Assembly: GCF_009646115.1 (NCBI RefSeq)
Contig: NZ_CP045722.1
Coordinates: 74,726-138,725 of the forward strand
Length of the DNA: 64,000 nucleotides
Direction: 5' to 3'
Source of the DNA: Pantoea eucalypti
GTDB lineage: Bacteria > Pseudomonadota > Gammaproteobacteria > Enterobacterales > Enterobacteriaceae
This document shows positions 36,430-44,880 of the stretch, piece by piece. Position 1 is the first letter of the stretch. Every line of letters starts with the position of its first letter. The notes beneath the pieces are model-generated. The model saw only the letters and a list, made by a program, of their open reading frames with translations, searched no databases and was not told where the DNA came from. The position numbers were made by a program, and so were the translations under genes.

Positions 36430-37545
36430 ATGTTTCACCTGATTTTCAGCTTACCCAGCTGGTATGTTATTGCGCGCGTCATTATTCCATTATCTATGCC
36501 TCTGGCCATCAAGATCCTGCTCTCCGCACTGGTGCTGCTGGCTTCACAGTATCTGCTGGTAAGCCGCTTTACCTCAGGCGGAATTTTTTCCGCCGAAATG
36601 CCCCGCATCATCATCATCCTGTTTAACTGGGCATACAGCACCGTACTGTTGCTGGCGCTGCTGCAGATGCTGATGGATGCGGTCATGCTGATTGCCCTGC
36701 TGTTACGGCATCCGCTGGAGCTGGTTCCCGGTATTCGCTATCTGGCCGTCGTGCTGGCAATGGCGCTGGCTGCCTTTGGTGTTCAGCAGGCGATACGGGT
36801 GCCCCCGGTCAAAGAGGTGACGCTGGTGCTACCCAACCTGCCTCCAGAGTTCGATGGCTATCAGCTGCTTCAGCTGACCGATCTTCACATCACCCGGTTA
36901 TTTAATGCCGCCTGGACCGCCAGGATGGTTGAAAGAGCGATGTCTCTTAAAGCCGATCTGATTGTGGTGACAGGCGATGTGATCGATGGCAGCCTGGAGC
37001 ATCGTCGGCATGACGTCGCGCCGCTGCGGAAGCTGGCCGCGCGCGACGGCGTATGGGCCATCACCGGCAATCACGAATATTTCTTCCATCAGGCAATCTG
37101 GACGGCGCATCTGGCCTCACTGGGGCTACAGCCTCTGCTCAACAACCATACCGTTATTGAGCGCGGAGCCGCAAAGCTGGTGATTGCTGGCCTGCCGGAC
37201 GCCTCCGCGCCAGGCAGGAACGCGACCGGTCCGGATCTGGCCCGCGCACTGGAACAGGCACCTGAAAGCGCGCCGGTGATTCTGCTGGATCATCAGCCAC
37301 GAAATGCCCGCCAGAACGCGGCGCAGGGGGTAGATGTGCAGCTCTCCGGCCATACGCATGGCGGACTGATTATCGGGCTGGACCGGCTGTTTGCTAAACC
37401 CAATGGCGGTTTTGTGTCCGGGCTTTATCAGGTCGACGGAATGCAGCTCTATGTGAATAACGGCACGGCACTCTGGCCAGGCATGGCGGTCAGGCTGGGT
37501 CGTCCCTCCGAACTGACCCGGATTACCCTGCGCCGCCAGCCCTAA
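36430..37545 (+). CDS. Membrane-bound metallophosphoesterase (YkuE-like)
   Basis: 371 residues. Four hydrophobic segments fill the first ~125 residues, then a calcineurin-like phosphoesterase domain: D-x-H in LQLTDLHITR, GD-x-x-D in VVTGDVIDGS, GNHE in AITGNHEYFF, and GHTHGG in QLSGHTHGGLIIG. This fits membrane-anchored YkuE-like enzymes that may cleave lipid-linked or nucleotide phosphates; the substrate is unknown. I chose ATG 36430; the frame also opens at a TTG (36379). It precedes the MBL gene by about 80 bp on the same strand. Confidence 0.88.
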   Translation: MFHLIFSLPSWYVIARVIIPLSMPLAIKILLSALVLLASQYLLVSRFTSGGIFSAEMPRIIIILFNWAYSTVLLLALLQMLMDAVMLIALLLRHPLELVPGIRYLAVVLAMALAAFGVQQAIRVPPVKEVTLVLPNLPPEFDGYQLLQLTDLHITRLFNAAWTARMVERAMSLKADLIVVTGDVIDGSLEHRRHDVAPLRKLAARDGVWAITGNHEYFFHQAIWTAHLASLGLQPLLNNHTVIERGAAKLVIAGLPDASAPGRNATGPDLARALEQAPESAPVILLDHQPRNARQNAAQGVDVQLSGHTHGGLIIGLDRLFAKPNGGFVSGLYQVDGMQLYVNNGTALWPGMAVRLGRPSELTRITLRRQP

Positions 37546-37622
37546 TCGCGTGACGAAATAGCCTCACGAAAGTGCGGTTTTCGCAGGTGTGCATAAGCTT
37601 GAGTGAAACAAAGGAGATCACT

Positions 37623-38423
37623 ATGACGATGTTATGTACCGCCTGTGGAACCGCTTATCCCTCTGCTGCCCCTGATGAGCACTGTAAAATCTGTGAGGAT
37701 GAACGCCAGTATGTTCCGGCTGCGGGTCAGCGCTGGATCGCATTTGATGAACTGCGCGGCAGCCACGCCAATAAGTGGACGGCCCATAGCGATGCGCTAT
37801 TAAGCCTTAAAACTGTGCCTGAGTTTGCCATCAACCAGCGCGCTTTTCTGCTGCGTACGCCGCATGGCAACGTGCTATGGGACTGTATTGCCAACCTGGA
37901 TGATGCAACTTATACGCTTATTGCCGCGCTGGGTGGCATTGATGCTATCGCGATTTCACATCCGCATTACTACACCACCATGCAGGAGTGGGCTGAGGTC
38001 TTTAACGCGCCTATTCATCTGCATGCCCGCGACAGGCAATGGATTGTGCGGCAGAGTCCGCATATCCAGCTCTGGCAGGGTGAGTCGCTGACGCTGATGC
38101 CCGGTGTGACGCTGTTACGGCTGGGCGGTCATTTTCCCGGCGGCTGCGTGCTGCACTGGGATGAAGGCGAAGGCGTGATGCTGGCGGGTGATATTATTCA
38201 GGTCACGCCGGGTGCGCATGGCGTGTCGTTTTTGTGGAGCTACCCGAATATGCTGCCACTGTCAGCCGCGACCGTGAGTGACATCATGCATCGGCTTTCC
38301 GGCGTGACGTTCGGACAGCTTTATGGCGCGTTCGAAGGTCAGGATATTCATCATCAGGCAAAAGAGAAAGTGATGCGGTCAGGAGAGAAGTATCTGGCCT
38401 GTCTGCAGGAACATCAGGCGTAG
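37623..38423 (+). CDS. MBL-fold protein with N-terminal zinc ribbon and altered active site
   Basis: 266 residues from ATG 37623, which follows AAGGAGATCACT. The first ~30 residues contain two C-x2-C pairs (CTACGTAYP and CKICEDE), a likely zinc ribbon. The rest has the metallo-beta-lactamase fold, but the usual HxHxDH motif reads HPHYYT, which lacks the catalytic aspartate and second histidine; a later GGHFPGGCVLHW and LAGDIIQV keep the other metal positions. Such altered MBL proteins are common and may bind one metal or act on other substrates. The activity is unknown. Confidence 0.85.
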   Translation: MTMLCTACGTAYPSAAPDEHCKICEDERQYVPAAGQRWIAFDELRGSHANKWTAHSDALLSLKTVPEFAINQRAFLLRTPHGNVLWDCIANLDDATYTLIAALGGIDAIAISHPHYYTTMQEWAEVFNAPIHLHARDRQWIVRQSPHIQLWQGESLTLMPGVTLLRLGGHFPGGCVLHWDEGEGVMLAGDIIQVTPGAHGVSFLWSYPNMLPLSAATVSDIMHRLSGVTFGQLYGAFEGQDIHHQAKEKVMRSGEKYLACLQEHQA

Positions 38424-38447
38424 CGGACGATAAACACGGAGAAGAGA

Positions 38448-38478
38448 ACAGCCGCCCACAGGTGGCGGCTGTTTTAAC
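38448..38478. terminator. Bidirectional terminator between MBL and chemoreceptor genes
   Basis: AACAGCCGCC / GGCGGCTGTT stem followed by TTTAA on the plus side, between two convergent genes. Confidence 0.85.
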
Positions 38479-38482
38479 TCAC

Positions 38483-40408
38483 TTATGCGGTCTGGAATAC
38501 CGCGACCATCGTACGCAACTGACCTGCGCGCGAAGCCAGCTCCTCTGCAGAGGAGGCAGACTCTTCGACCAGCACGGCGTTCTGCTGCGTCACCTGATCC
38601 ATCTGGTTCACCGCAATATTAACCTGCGAAATACCGCTGCTCTGCTCTTCAGATGAAGCAGAGATATCGCGCATCAGCTGAGAGGTCTGTTCAATCGCGC
38701 TGACGCTCTGCTTCACTTTGTCGCCTGCGTTCTGGGCCATCGCGATCCCTTCATGCGCATGCGTCACCGACTGCTCGATCAGGCTCTTGATTTCTTTCGC
38801 TGCACTGGCTGAACGTTGTGCCAGCGCACGCACTTCCGACGCGACAACCGCAAAGCCTTTGCCCTGCTCACCCGCACGTGCCGCTTCAACGGCCGCATTC
38901 AGTGCCAGGATATTGGTCTGGAAAGCGATGCTGTCAATGACGGAGGTGATCTCTTCAATCTGTCCAGAACTGCCCCGGATTTTCTGCATCGTCTGCATCA
39001 CGGAATCCATCGCCGCACCGCTTAACAGTGCCGCCTGAGTGGCTGATTCTGCGCGATCAGAGGCAAAGCGGGTGTTATCCGCATTCTGCTGAATGATTGA
39101 TGCCAGTTGTTCCATACTGGCCGCTGTTTCAGCCAGAGATGCAGCCTGCTGTTCGGTGCGTGATGAAAGGTCGCCATTGCCACGAGCAATCTCTTCAGAG
39201 GAATTGGCGATAGTGGCTGCGTTACCTTTGATATCCGAAACCAGCTGGGCAAGACGCTGCTGCATCCGCATCAGCGCATTCAATAGTTCAGCCATTTCAT
39301 TGCTGCCGGAAACAGTCAGCGCTGCCGTCAGATCGCCGGCCGCAACACGGCTGGCAACTTCGACCGCTTCTTTGACCGGACGGGTGACTGAACGGGTGAT
39401 CATGACAGCCAGCAGAATAGCCAGCAGCGCGACGGTGAGCAGGCCTGCCAGCAGCAGGTATTGCGCCTGACGACGTTCATCAATTTGAGATTGCAGTAGT
39501 TCCTGCAGTCGACCACTACTCTGATTGCCCAGCATGGCGTAGCGGTTAATCGCCTCGGTTAAGACCCTCACATATTCAACCGGCGTAATACTGACCTGTC
39601 CGGTTATGATGGCACCTTCAGCCAGCTGTAATGCACTCAGGGCCTGTTGTTTTGCATTCTGCGCAAGGTCACCAAAAGTCGCCTTTAGATCAGGTTCAAT
39701 CATAAACACCTTATCCATATTACTGCTGAACTGCGACAGTACCGTTTTGCCATTATCAATCTGAAATGCCAGCCGGCTGCGATCAGCATCAGAGGCTTTA
39801 CCGCTGGCAATCAATGAAGCACCATTTCCGCGAATCTGACCCAGCGTTTCAGTCAGCAGCGGCAGTCGGCCAAAAATGCTAACAATCAGTTGATAGGTAT
39901 TTAAGTCAGCATCCAGCGACAGCTGATAGAAATCCAGCACATCCTGATTAGTGTCCAGCAGCACCTGAATCAGATGAGTGTGCTGCACCAGGCTGCTCGC
40001 CAGCGTCAGTCGGCCACCATTGAGCTCCTCTTGCAGCTGACGCCATTCCTGATTAACCTTCTCAAGTCGCTTTAATGGCTGTGCCTGCTCATCGCTTTGA
40101 CGCAAATCGTCAGCAATGCTCTCAGACAAACTGTTAATCTGGGTCACCAACGCCATACGCGGCGGATTATCCGGTTTGTTCTGACCGATTGCGATTGCGC
40201 TTTCAGCCCGATGACGCTGTAGCAGGTTCAGTAACTGAAGGACTTTTTTCTCAACCGGAATACCGGTGAGCTCAACTTTTTTTGTATTGATAAGCTGATT
40301 GCCTGTCTGAATAAACAAAAATGTAGGTAATATAAACAGGACCAGCGCAAAAGATCCCAGTAACAGGAATTTCGCTGGCAGATTAATTCGGTCGAGTATT
40401 TTTTTCAT
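38483..40408 (-). CDS. Transmembrane methyl-accepting chemotaxis protein
   Basis: 641 residues from ATG 40408 (the frame also opens at 40510). Order: short cytoplasmic N-terminus, TM1 ([20 protein letters not shown], about residues 12-31), a periplasmic sensor of about 275 residues rich in helices, TM2 ([20 protein letters not shown]), HAMP linker, and an MCP signalling domain with the tip [40 protein letters not shown]. The sensor resembles nitrate/nitrite-sensing NIT-like helical bundles, but this is not certain. No C-terminal pentapeptide is visible. No sigma-28 promoter precedes it on its own strand. Confidence 0.93.
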   Translation of the reverse strand: MKKILDRINLPAKFLLLGSFALVLFILPTFLFIQTGNQLINTKKVELTGIPVEKKVLQLLNLLQRHRAESAIAIGQNKPDNPPRMALVTQINSLSESIADDLRQSDEQAQPLKRLEKVNQEWRQLQEELNGGRLTLASSLVQHTHLIQVLLDTNQDVLDFYQLSLDADLNTYQLIVSIFGRLPLLTETLGQIRGNGASLIASGKASDADRSRLAFQIDNGKTVLSQFSSNMDKVFMIEPDLKATFGDLAQNAKQQALSALQLAEGAIITGQVSITPVEYVRVLTEAINRYAMLGNQSSGRLQELLQSQIDERRQAQYLLLAGLLTVALLAILLAVMITRSVTRPVKEAVEVASRVAAGDLTAALTVSGSNEMAELLNALMRMQQRLAQLVSDIKGNAATIANSSEEIARGNGDLSSRTEQQAASLAETAASMEQLASIIQQNADNTRFASDRAESATQAALLSGAAMDSVMQTMQKIRGSSGQIEEITSVIDSIAFQTNILALNAAVEAARAGEQGKGFAVVASEVRALAQRSASAAKEIKSLIEQSVTHAHEGIAMAQNAGDKVKQSVSAIEQTSQLMRDISASSEEQSSGISQVNIAVNQMDQVTQQNAVLVEESASSAEELASRAGQLRTMVAVFQTA

Positions 40409-40757
40409 TTTTTCCGCTCTGATGTATGAGGCGTGCAGGTGAGCCCTGGACAAAATAAGGTTTGTAATTTTATTTTTACTTCTTCTTTTACATAGCCAGA
40501 CGTGCTTCATGCAGCACAGTATTGGTATGAAGAGATGAGTTTTGTATGAAATTCAGAAACACATATAACAACAGAAAGGAGTATAGATTGCGTTCCGTTA
40601 TTTTTCAGTGAATAAAATGACGATATTTACTGCAAGATTAACCTAACTCAAACTTAAAAATAACCATATTTATCATAAAGATAAAAAACAAACCCTTCGG
40701 CGGACACCTTAAGCCGTTAGCGTGTCTTCAGCATTATTGTTTTGAAAATAAAGAAAT

Positions 40758-40784
40758 TAAAGTCGACTCGGAAATCGCCGATAA
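40758..40784 (+). promoter_or_regulatory. Sigma-28 (FliA) promoter without a sense gene
   Basis: TAAAGTCG-N11-GCCGATAA, a match of 14 of 16 positions to the FliA consensus TAAAGTTT-N11-GCCGATAA. It lies on the plus strand and points into the 3' end of the minus-strand chemoreceptor gene at 40997-42655. Neither chemoreceptor gene is downstream of it. Confidence 0.75.
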
Positions 40785-40948
40785 CAAATATCCGCACCCT
40801 ATCTGATTAATTATCATTACGCTATTAGCCGAATATAAAAACCACGAAAAAAACAAACCTAATCATATAACTCTAAAGAGTTACTTTTGTTTTAGTAATG
40901 AAATCGATTTCATTTTATTTAAAAGAAGTTATTTTATTGATTAATGCT

Positions 40949-40976
40949 AAAAAAAAGCCCCCACAGTGTGGAGGCC
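40949..40976 (-). terminator. Terminator of the second chemoreceptor gene
   Basis: GCCTCCACA-CTG-TGGGGGC (minus strand; near-perfect stem) followed by TTTTTTT, just after the stop codon. Confidence 0.85.
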
Positions 40977-40996
40977 ATTATGCTATTGGTAAACTG

Positions 40997-42655
40997 TTAA
41001 AAACTTTCCCAGTTCGCCTTCGTCATGTCGATGGCCTGGCGCTCAGGCTGCTTTGCCTGCAATACCGGACGACGCAGAGCTGCGGCCTGCTGCGGCTGAG
41101 CGACACGGTGATTGCTCTCCAGCGTAAAGGTCGCCACCAACCCTGCCAGTGTCTCTGCCTGCTCCTGCAGCGACTTAGAAGCAGATGATGCCTCCTCCAC
41201 CAGCGAGGCGTTCTGCTGCGTCACTTCATCCATCTGGCCAATTGCCTGATGAACCTGCTCAATGCCTTTGCTCTGCTCAGAGGTTGCTGCGGCAATCTCA
41301 TTGACCAGATCGGCCACCTGCTGAATCGCCTGGCGGACATTTTCACTGTTTGCACCAACGCCGCTGGCCTGCGCTAAACCGTGCTCAACCTGCGAAACCG
41401 ACGTAGAAATAAGATCTTTGATTTCCCGGGCAGCAGAAGAGGAGCGCTGCGCCAGATTACGCACTTCTGAGGCGACAACGGCGAAGCCGCGGCCATGCTC
41501 ACCGGCACGTGCGGCTTCAACGGCCGCATTCAGTGCCAGAATATTGGTCTGGAACGCAATGCCTTCAATCAGGCCGGTGATTTCAGAGATTTTGGCAGAG
41601 CTGCCGCGGATTTCATCCATAGTGCTGAGCATCTGCTTAACCGCTGACCCATTCTGGATTGACATGTTATTGGCATTATTCACCAGGCTGCTGGCCTGAT
41701 GCGCACCTTCTGAGTTCTGACGCACCGTTTCACTCAGTGTGGCCATACTGGCAGACGTCTGCTCCAGTGAAGCAGCCTGTTCTTCCGTGCGCGCAGAGAG
41801 ATCCTCATTGCCTGCGGCAATCTGCGTTGACCCGGTACTGACCGATTGTGCGGCATGACTGACCGACAGAAGCGTGCCAGAAACGCGTGCCAGCAGCTGG
41901 TTAAATGCCATTGCCGTTTTACCGATCTCATCCTTACTGCGGACTTCAGCGGTGTGGGTCAGGTCAAGCGTATGACTGACCTGGGTCATGGTATTCACCA
42001 TGCCTGAGAGGCTCTTTTTGATGCCCAGAATCACCTTCGTGGAAAAAGCGGCCAGTATCAGAATAAGCAGCAAGGACCCGCCAGACATCATCCACAGCGT
42101 CTTGTTATAAACACGCTTATTCTCAGTTCTAAGCTGTTCGCCAATATCGATGTTCAGCTGAATCTGACGGGTGAAATCTGCCTCCATCTTACGCGCTGCA
42201 GCACCAATCCCATTCTCACTCTGTAATAACGGCAGTGTGACCGCATCATTGTGGGCGCGTGATGCAGCAATAAAGGCCGGCAATGCGTTACGGACTGCAT
42301 CCAGATTTTTATCGGCCTGCTCAGTCATCGCTTTATCTTCATCGCTCGAGATGTCGTTCGCCATATAATAATCATTGAGTGACTTAATCTGCGAAAGCAA
42401 ACTCTCAATGCGCTCTTCTGCCGCGGAGAATTTCGTCGCATCACTGGTGCTATGATGGCGATAAAGCGCAATACCTAGCTGATTGGTCACGCTGATTGAT
42501 TTATTGAGATCACGAATGCTGGGTATCGCGTTGACCTGGACATATTCAAATCGCGACTGAAAACCCGAGATCACAGACAATGAGATAATAACCAGCGCAA
42601 TCAGTGACATTGCCAGCAGTGAAAAAATCAGTACGAGACGCTGTGTAATAGTCAT
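40997..42655 (-). CDS. Transmembrane chemoreceptor of the Tar/Tsr type with a CheR/CheB docking tail
   Basis: 552 residues from ATG 42655 behind AGGG; the frame also opens at 42787. TM1 ([23 protein letters not shown]), a compact four-helix-bundle sensor (about residues 30-190), TM2 ([10 protein letters not shown] region near 195), HAMP, and an MCP domain with tip [39 protein letters not shown]. The C-terminus is NWESF, a variant of the NWETF pentapeptide that recruits CheR and CheB, so this is a self-adapting, high-abundance-type receptor. A sigma-28 promoter precedes it. The ligand is unknown. Confidence 0.94.
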   Translation of the reverse strand: MTITQRLVLIFSLLAMSLIALVIISLSVISGFQSRFEYVQVNAIPSIRDLNKSISVTNQLGIALYRHHSTSDATKFSAAEERIESLLSQIKSLNDYYMANDISSDEDKAMTEQADKNLDAVRNALPAFIAASRAHNDAVTLPLLQSENGIGAAARKMEADFTRQIQLNIDIGEQLRTENKRVYNKTLWMMSGGSLLLILILAAFSTKVILGIKKSLSGMVNTMTQVSHTLDLTHTAEVRSKDEIGKTAMAFNQLLARVSGTLLSVSHAAQSVSTGSTQIAAGNEDLSARTEEQAASLEQTSASMATLSETVRQNSEGAHQASSLVNNANNMSIQNGSAVKQMLSTMDEIRGSSAKISEITGLIEGIAFQTNILALNAAVEAARAGEHGRGFAVVASEVRNLAQRSSSAAREIKDLISTSVSQVEHGLAQASGVGANSENVRQAIQQVADLVNEIAAATSEQSKGIEQVHQAIGQMDEVTQQNASLVEEASSASKSLQEQAETLAGLVATFTLESNHRVAQPQQAAALRRPVLQAKQPERQAIDMTKANWESF

Positions 42656-43279
42656 ACGAGCCCTAAAAAAGAGTAATTGGAATATATCGAAAGCTGGATC
42701 GTTCTTATCGGCTCTGGTCAGCAGTGCTTTAATTAATTGGGGTAAATATATTTTTTTAATTGTTCTGGCGAATCTCAGAGAATGCACTATCTATCAAAAT
42801 GATGCTTACCATCAGGACATAAAGTTTTACATTTAGTCGTATTTACATAATTTCCTCTTTTTCAGAATGGTGTTTTTTTACATGCAGCAAGGTCATCTTT
42901 GTTACATATCAGCCATTCATTTGATCCTAATGATTAGCGAGCTAATTCAACAGCCTGACTGACAATAATCATCTGTCAGAAGGAGGGCAACCCCAGAGAA
43001 ATCTTGCTACAGACCCAGTAAAAATAGGAAAGGGATTACTAAGCGAAGACTGAGAGCCAAAATCACAACCTCTGTTTATCATCAGTGGCACTGATGTATG
43101 TGTTATTGACTGTCCAGAGGCTTAAAGGAGAAGGCATAGGATTTTAGCCATTCGTGGCAGGCCCAGATTAAATCAGTGAAATGACTGGCGGAATGCTGAT
43201 TCTGGTCTATGCTCACTGGCCCGACCAGGCTTTAGTCTGTCAGATAGCAATATCGCTTAAAATAAAAAAGGTAGTGATC
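42656..43279. other. Divergent region between the chemoreceptor and a hypothetical gene
   Basis: About 620 bp. It holds the sigma-28 promoter of the chemoreceptor (listed separately); otherwise nothing recognised. Confidence 0.6.
42705..42731 (-). promoter_or_regulatory. Sigma-28 (FliA) promoter of the Tar/Tsr-type chemoreceptor
   Basis: On the minus strand, TAAAGCAC-N11-GCCGATAA matches the FliA consensus with correct 11-bp spacing. It lies 50 bp upstream of the receptor start codon, so receptor expression should follow the host flagellar regulon. Confidence 0.85.
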
Positions 43280-43609
43280 ATGGATTTAGCCACATTTGAA
43301 ACCAGAACGGGTCTTTGGCCACACATGCAGTTTACGGATGTTGAATATGACTTTTGCAGCGCTGGCGTTGAAATCTACGCCATTGACGTCAGCCGTCAGA
43401 CTAAAAGCAAGCTGTTTATCTGCCGTGTCGCCAACGAGCAGCAGGCTGCGTCACTGACAGCCCAGTTCAAAGAGTGGCTACCGAAGTTAAAGCTTAAAAA
43501 ACGCAAAGTTGCTTTGAATCTGGCTCGCATGGCGTGCGACAAAAGTTATTCCGCCAATCCTAAGTTTCAGGATCGGTCAGATTTGCGCCACAACACGTCA
43601 AGGCTCTGA
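43280..43609 (+). CDS. Hypothetical protein
   Basis: 109 residues from ATG 43280, preceded by AGGTAG; the frame also opens at 43181. The C-terminus is strongly basic (KLKLKKRKVALNLARM and KSYSANPKFQDRSDLRHN), the N-terminus mixed alpha/beta. I do not recognise the family. A basic tail may bind nucleic acid, but this is a guess. Confidence 0.55.
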   Translation: MDLATFETRTGLWPHMQFTDVEYDFCSAGVEIYAIDVSRQTKSKLFICRVANEQQAASLTAQFKEWLPKLKLKKRKVALNLARMACDKSYSANPKFQDRSDLRHNTSRL

Positions 43610-43691
43610 TGTTTATTCAGCCTGCAAGCGTTAACGCGGGCAGGCTTAAACGCTCTCTTGTCTGTTGTGTATAACGATTCTGCGGCACGTT

Positions 43692-43925
43692 TTAAGTGCG
43701 CGCCGCGGGCACCTGAAACAGCCGACAATCACCATCCTCAATCGAAATATCGCTGAAAGTGGTTATATGCATTTCAATCCAGGTGTTCGCGGCGCGAAAT
43801 GTGTAAGAGGCATTTCGCTGTTCAAGCTCAGCGACAAAATCCCGGGTGCTTACTGTGCACTGACCGACATCATCCTGCCTCATCGCCTCCCTGAATGCTG
43901 TCCAGACCTCATCATCCTGTGACAT
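43692..43925 (-). CDS. SOS-controlled small protein of unknown function
   Basis: 77 residues from ATG 43925 (the frame also opens at 43955). The predicted content is two or three helices (VWTAFREAMRQ, TRDFVAELEQ, FRAANTWIEMH) followed by two strands (FSDISIEDGDCRLFQV), which could be a small winged helix; I do not recognise the family. A perfect LexA box lies 36-51 bp upstream, so the gene should be induced by DNA damage. SOS-regulated small proteins of plasmids include PsiB and DinI/ImpC-like factors, but it resembles neither. Confidence 0.65.
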   Translation of the reverse strand: MSQDDEVWTAFREAMRQDDVGQCTVSTRDFVAELEQRNASYTFRAANTWIEMHITTFSDISIEDGDCRLFQVPAART

Positions 43926-43960
43926 CACATTTACCCCGCTCTGGCTCAGGCCCAAAATAA

Positions 43961-43976
43961 CTGTATATACAAACAG
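43961..43976 (-). promoter_or_regulatory. LexA operator
   Basis: CTGTATATACAAACAG fits the LexA consensus CTGT-N8-ACAG with the expected AT-rich centre. It lies just upstream of the small gene at 43692-43925. Confidence 0.9.
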
Positions 43977-44286
43977 TACAATTTGTTTTTGATGCGGTCA
44001 AGTCTTCGTGAAAAGCCTGATTCAGACACTGTGAGACATCACTGTTCCGGCCACTTTTAGCAGAAGCGGCAGGTTTGAGGGGACTTTAATCCTAATCTTA
44101 GAAATCGTTTTCACATCAGATTAAGTCATTGATAAAAAAAGCAAGTACCATAAGTAGCATTTTAATTATTTGATATCTAAATAAAAAAACTGTTAAACAC
44201 AGCGGCATCAAAGTTGGTTTTGCCCTATCTTTAAATGGCTCTGTAATGAAATCCACTTCTTTTACAGAGTGATTTGACTCCTACCC
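43977..44286. other. Intergenic region right of the LexA box
   Basis: About 310 bp of AT-rich sequence with no frame or structure I recognise. It could hold a promoter for the small frames and terminators to the right. Confidence 0.5.
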
Positions 44287-44484
44287 TTGCCCCCTTTTAC
44301 AGGGGGCACTTTTTCAGATAACACAGGTGACGACATTCGCGAGTTTATGCTGACGGGTAATATGCGTGTATTTAGCGAAAATGTGGTGACTACGTTAATG
44401 CGCTGTCTGGAAAAATGGTGTATTTGTAACCTGATGATTCATCAGCCGGGCTTAAATTATCAACACTTAAAAACAGTTGTTTGA
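44287..44484 (+). CDS. Possible YcgZ/AriR-like small protein
   Basis: A 65-codon frame from a TTG. The stretch NTGDDIREFMLTGNMRVFSENVVTTLMRCLE loosely follows the helix pattern of the YcgZ/YmgA/AriR small regulators (GEIVTEILKDGRNLSRKSLCAKLLCRLE in YcgZ). These genes neighbour bluF in E. coli, as here. The ribosome site and start are poor and overlap a hairpin, so it may be a relic. An internal ATG at 44347 is an alternative start. Confidence 0.35.
   Translation: MPPFTGGTFSDNTGDDIREFMLTGNMRVFSENVVTTLMRCLEKWCICNLMIHQPGLNYQHLKTVV
44288..44312 (+). terminator. Terminator-like hairpin
   Basis: GCCCCC-TTTTACA-GGGGGC followed by ACTTTTTC. It lies at the start of a possible frame rather than after a gene, so it may end a short RNA from the left or act as an attenuator. 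Confidence 0.6.
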
Positions 44485-44501
44485 ATTTAAAGGTATTTTT
44501 T

Positions 44502-44561
44502 ATGAAATATCTAAAGAACAACACTTATCTGCTAAAAAAGCTCGCCAAATCACCATGGTAA
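44502..44561 (+). CDS. Candidate 19-codon peptide
   Basis: ATG at 44502 follows AAAGG at an eight-base spacing. The product starts MKYLKNNTYLLKKL and is short and basic. Its position after the AriR-like frame recalls the string of small genes after E. coli ycgZ. Weak evidence. Confidence 0.3.
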   Translation: MKYLKNNTYLLKKLAKSPW

Positions 44562-44660
44562 GGAGAACAAAAAACGCGTAATAATCAGTCACTATTGTTT
44601 TGACCGGCGCCTCACCAGGGATGTCGTAACGTTATAATAATGCGCTATATCCGATATTCG

Positions 44661-44690
44661 CCCCCGCTTTTGCGGGGGCTTTTTATTTTA
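44661..44690 (+). terminator. Rho-independent terminator (small RNA or small-gene transcript)
   Basis: GCCCCCGC-TTTT-GCGGGGGC followed by TTTTTATTTT, a strong terminator with no protein-coding gene immediately before it. It may end the transcript of the small frames or a small RNA starting between 44500 and 44600. Confidence 0.85.
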
Positions 44691-44880
44691 CTCATTCCTT
44701 TATCACCTTCCCGCTCCTGAGCGATGCAATACGTCAATCCTCACAATCCTGACCACGCCATAAATTGATAGCCCGATTAATGCTGTAAGCAAAAGGTCAT
44801 AATGGCTACAGTTGTGCCCTTAGCCATCAATTTTTCTGTGATATGGTTAATCAGTAATGTTTGGCCATATGAGTTTGCTT

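Larger units (their letters stand above)
40409..40996. other. Region between two chemoreceptor genes
   Basis: About 590 bp, AT-rich, containing a sigma-28-type promoter at 40758-40784 that points right, and the terminator of the next gene at 40949-40976. No gene lies downstream of the promoter on its strand. Confidence 0.6.
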
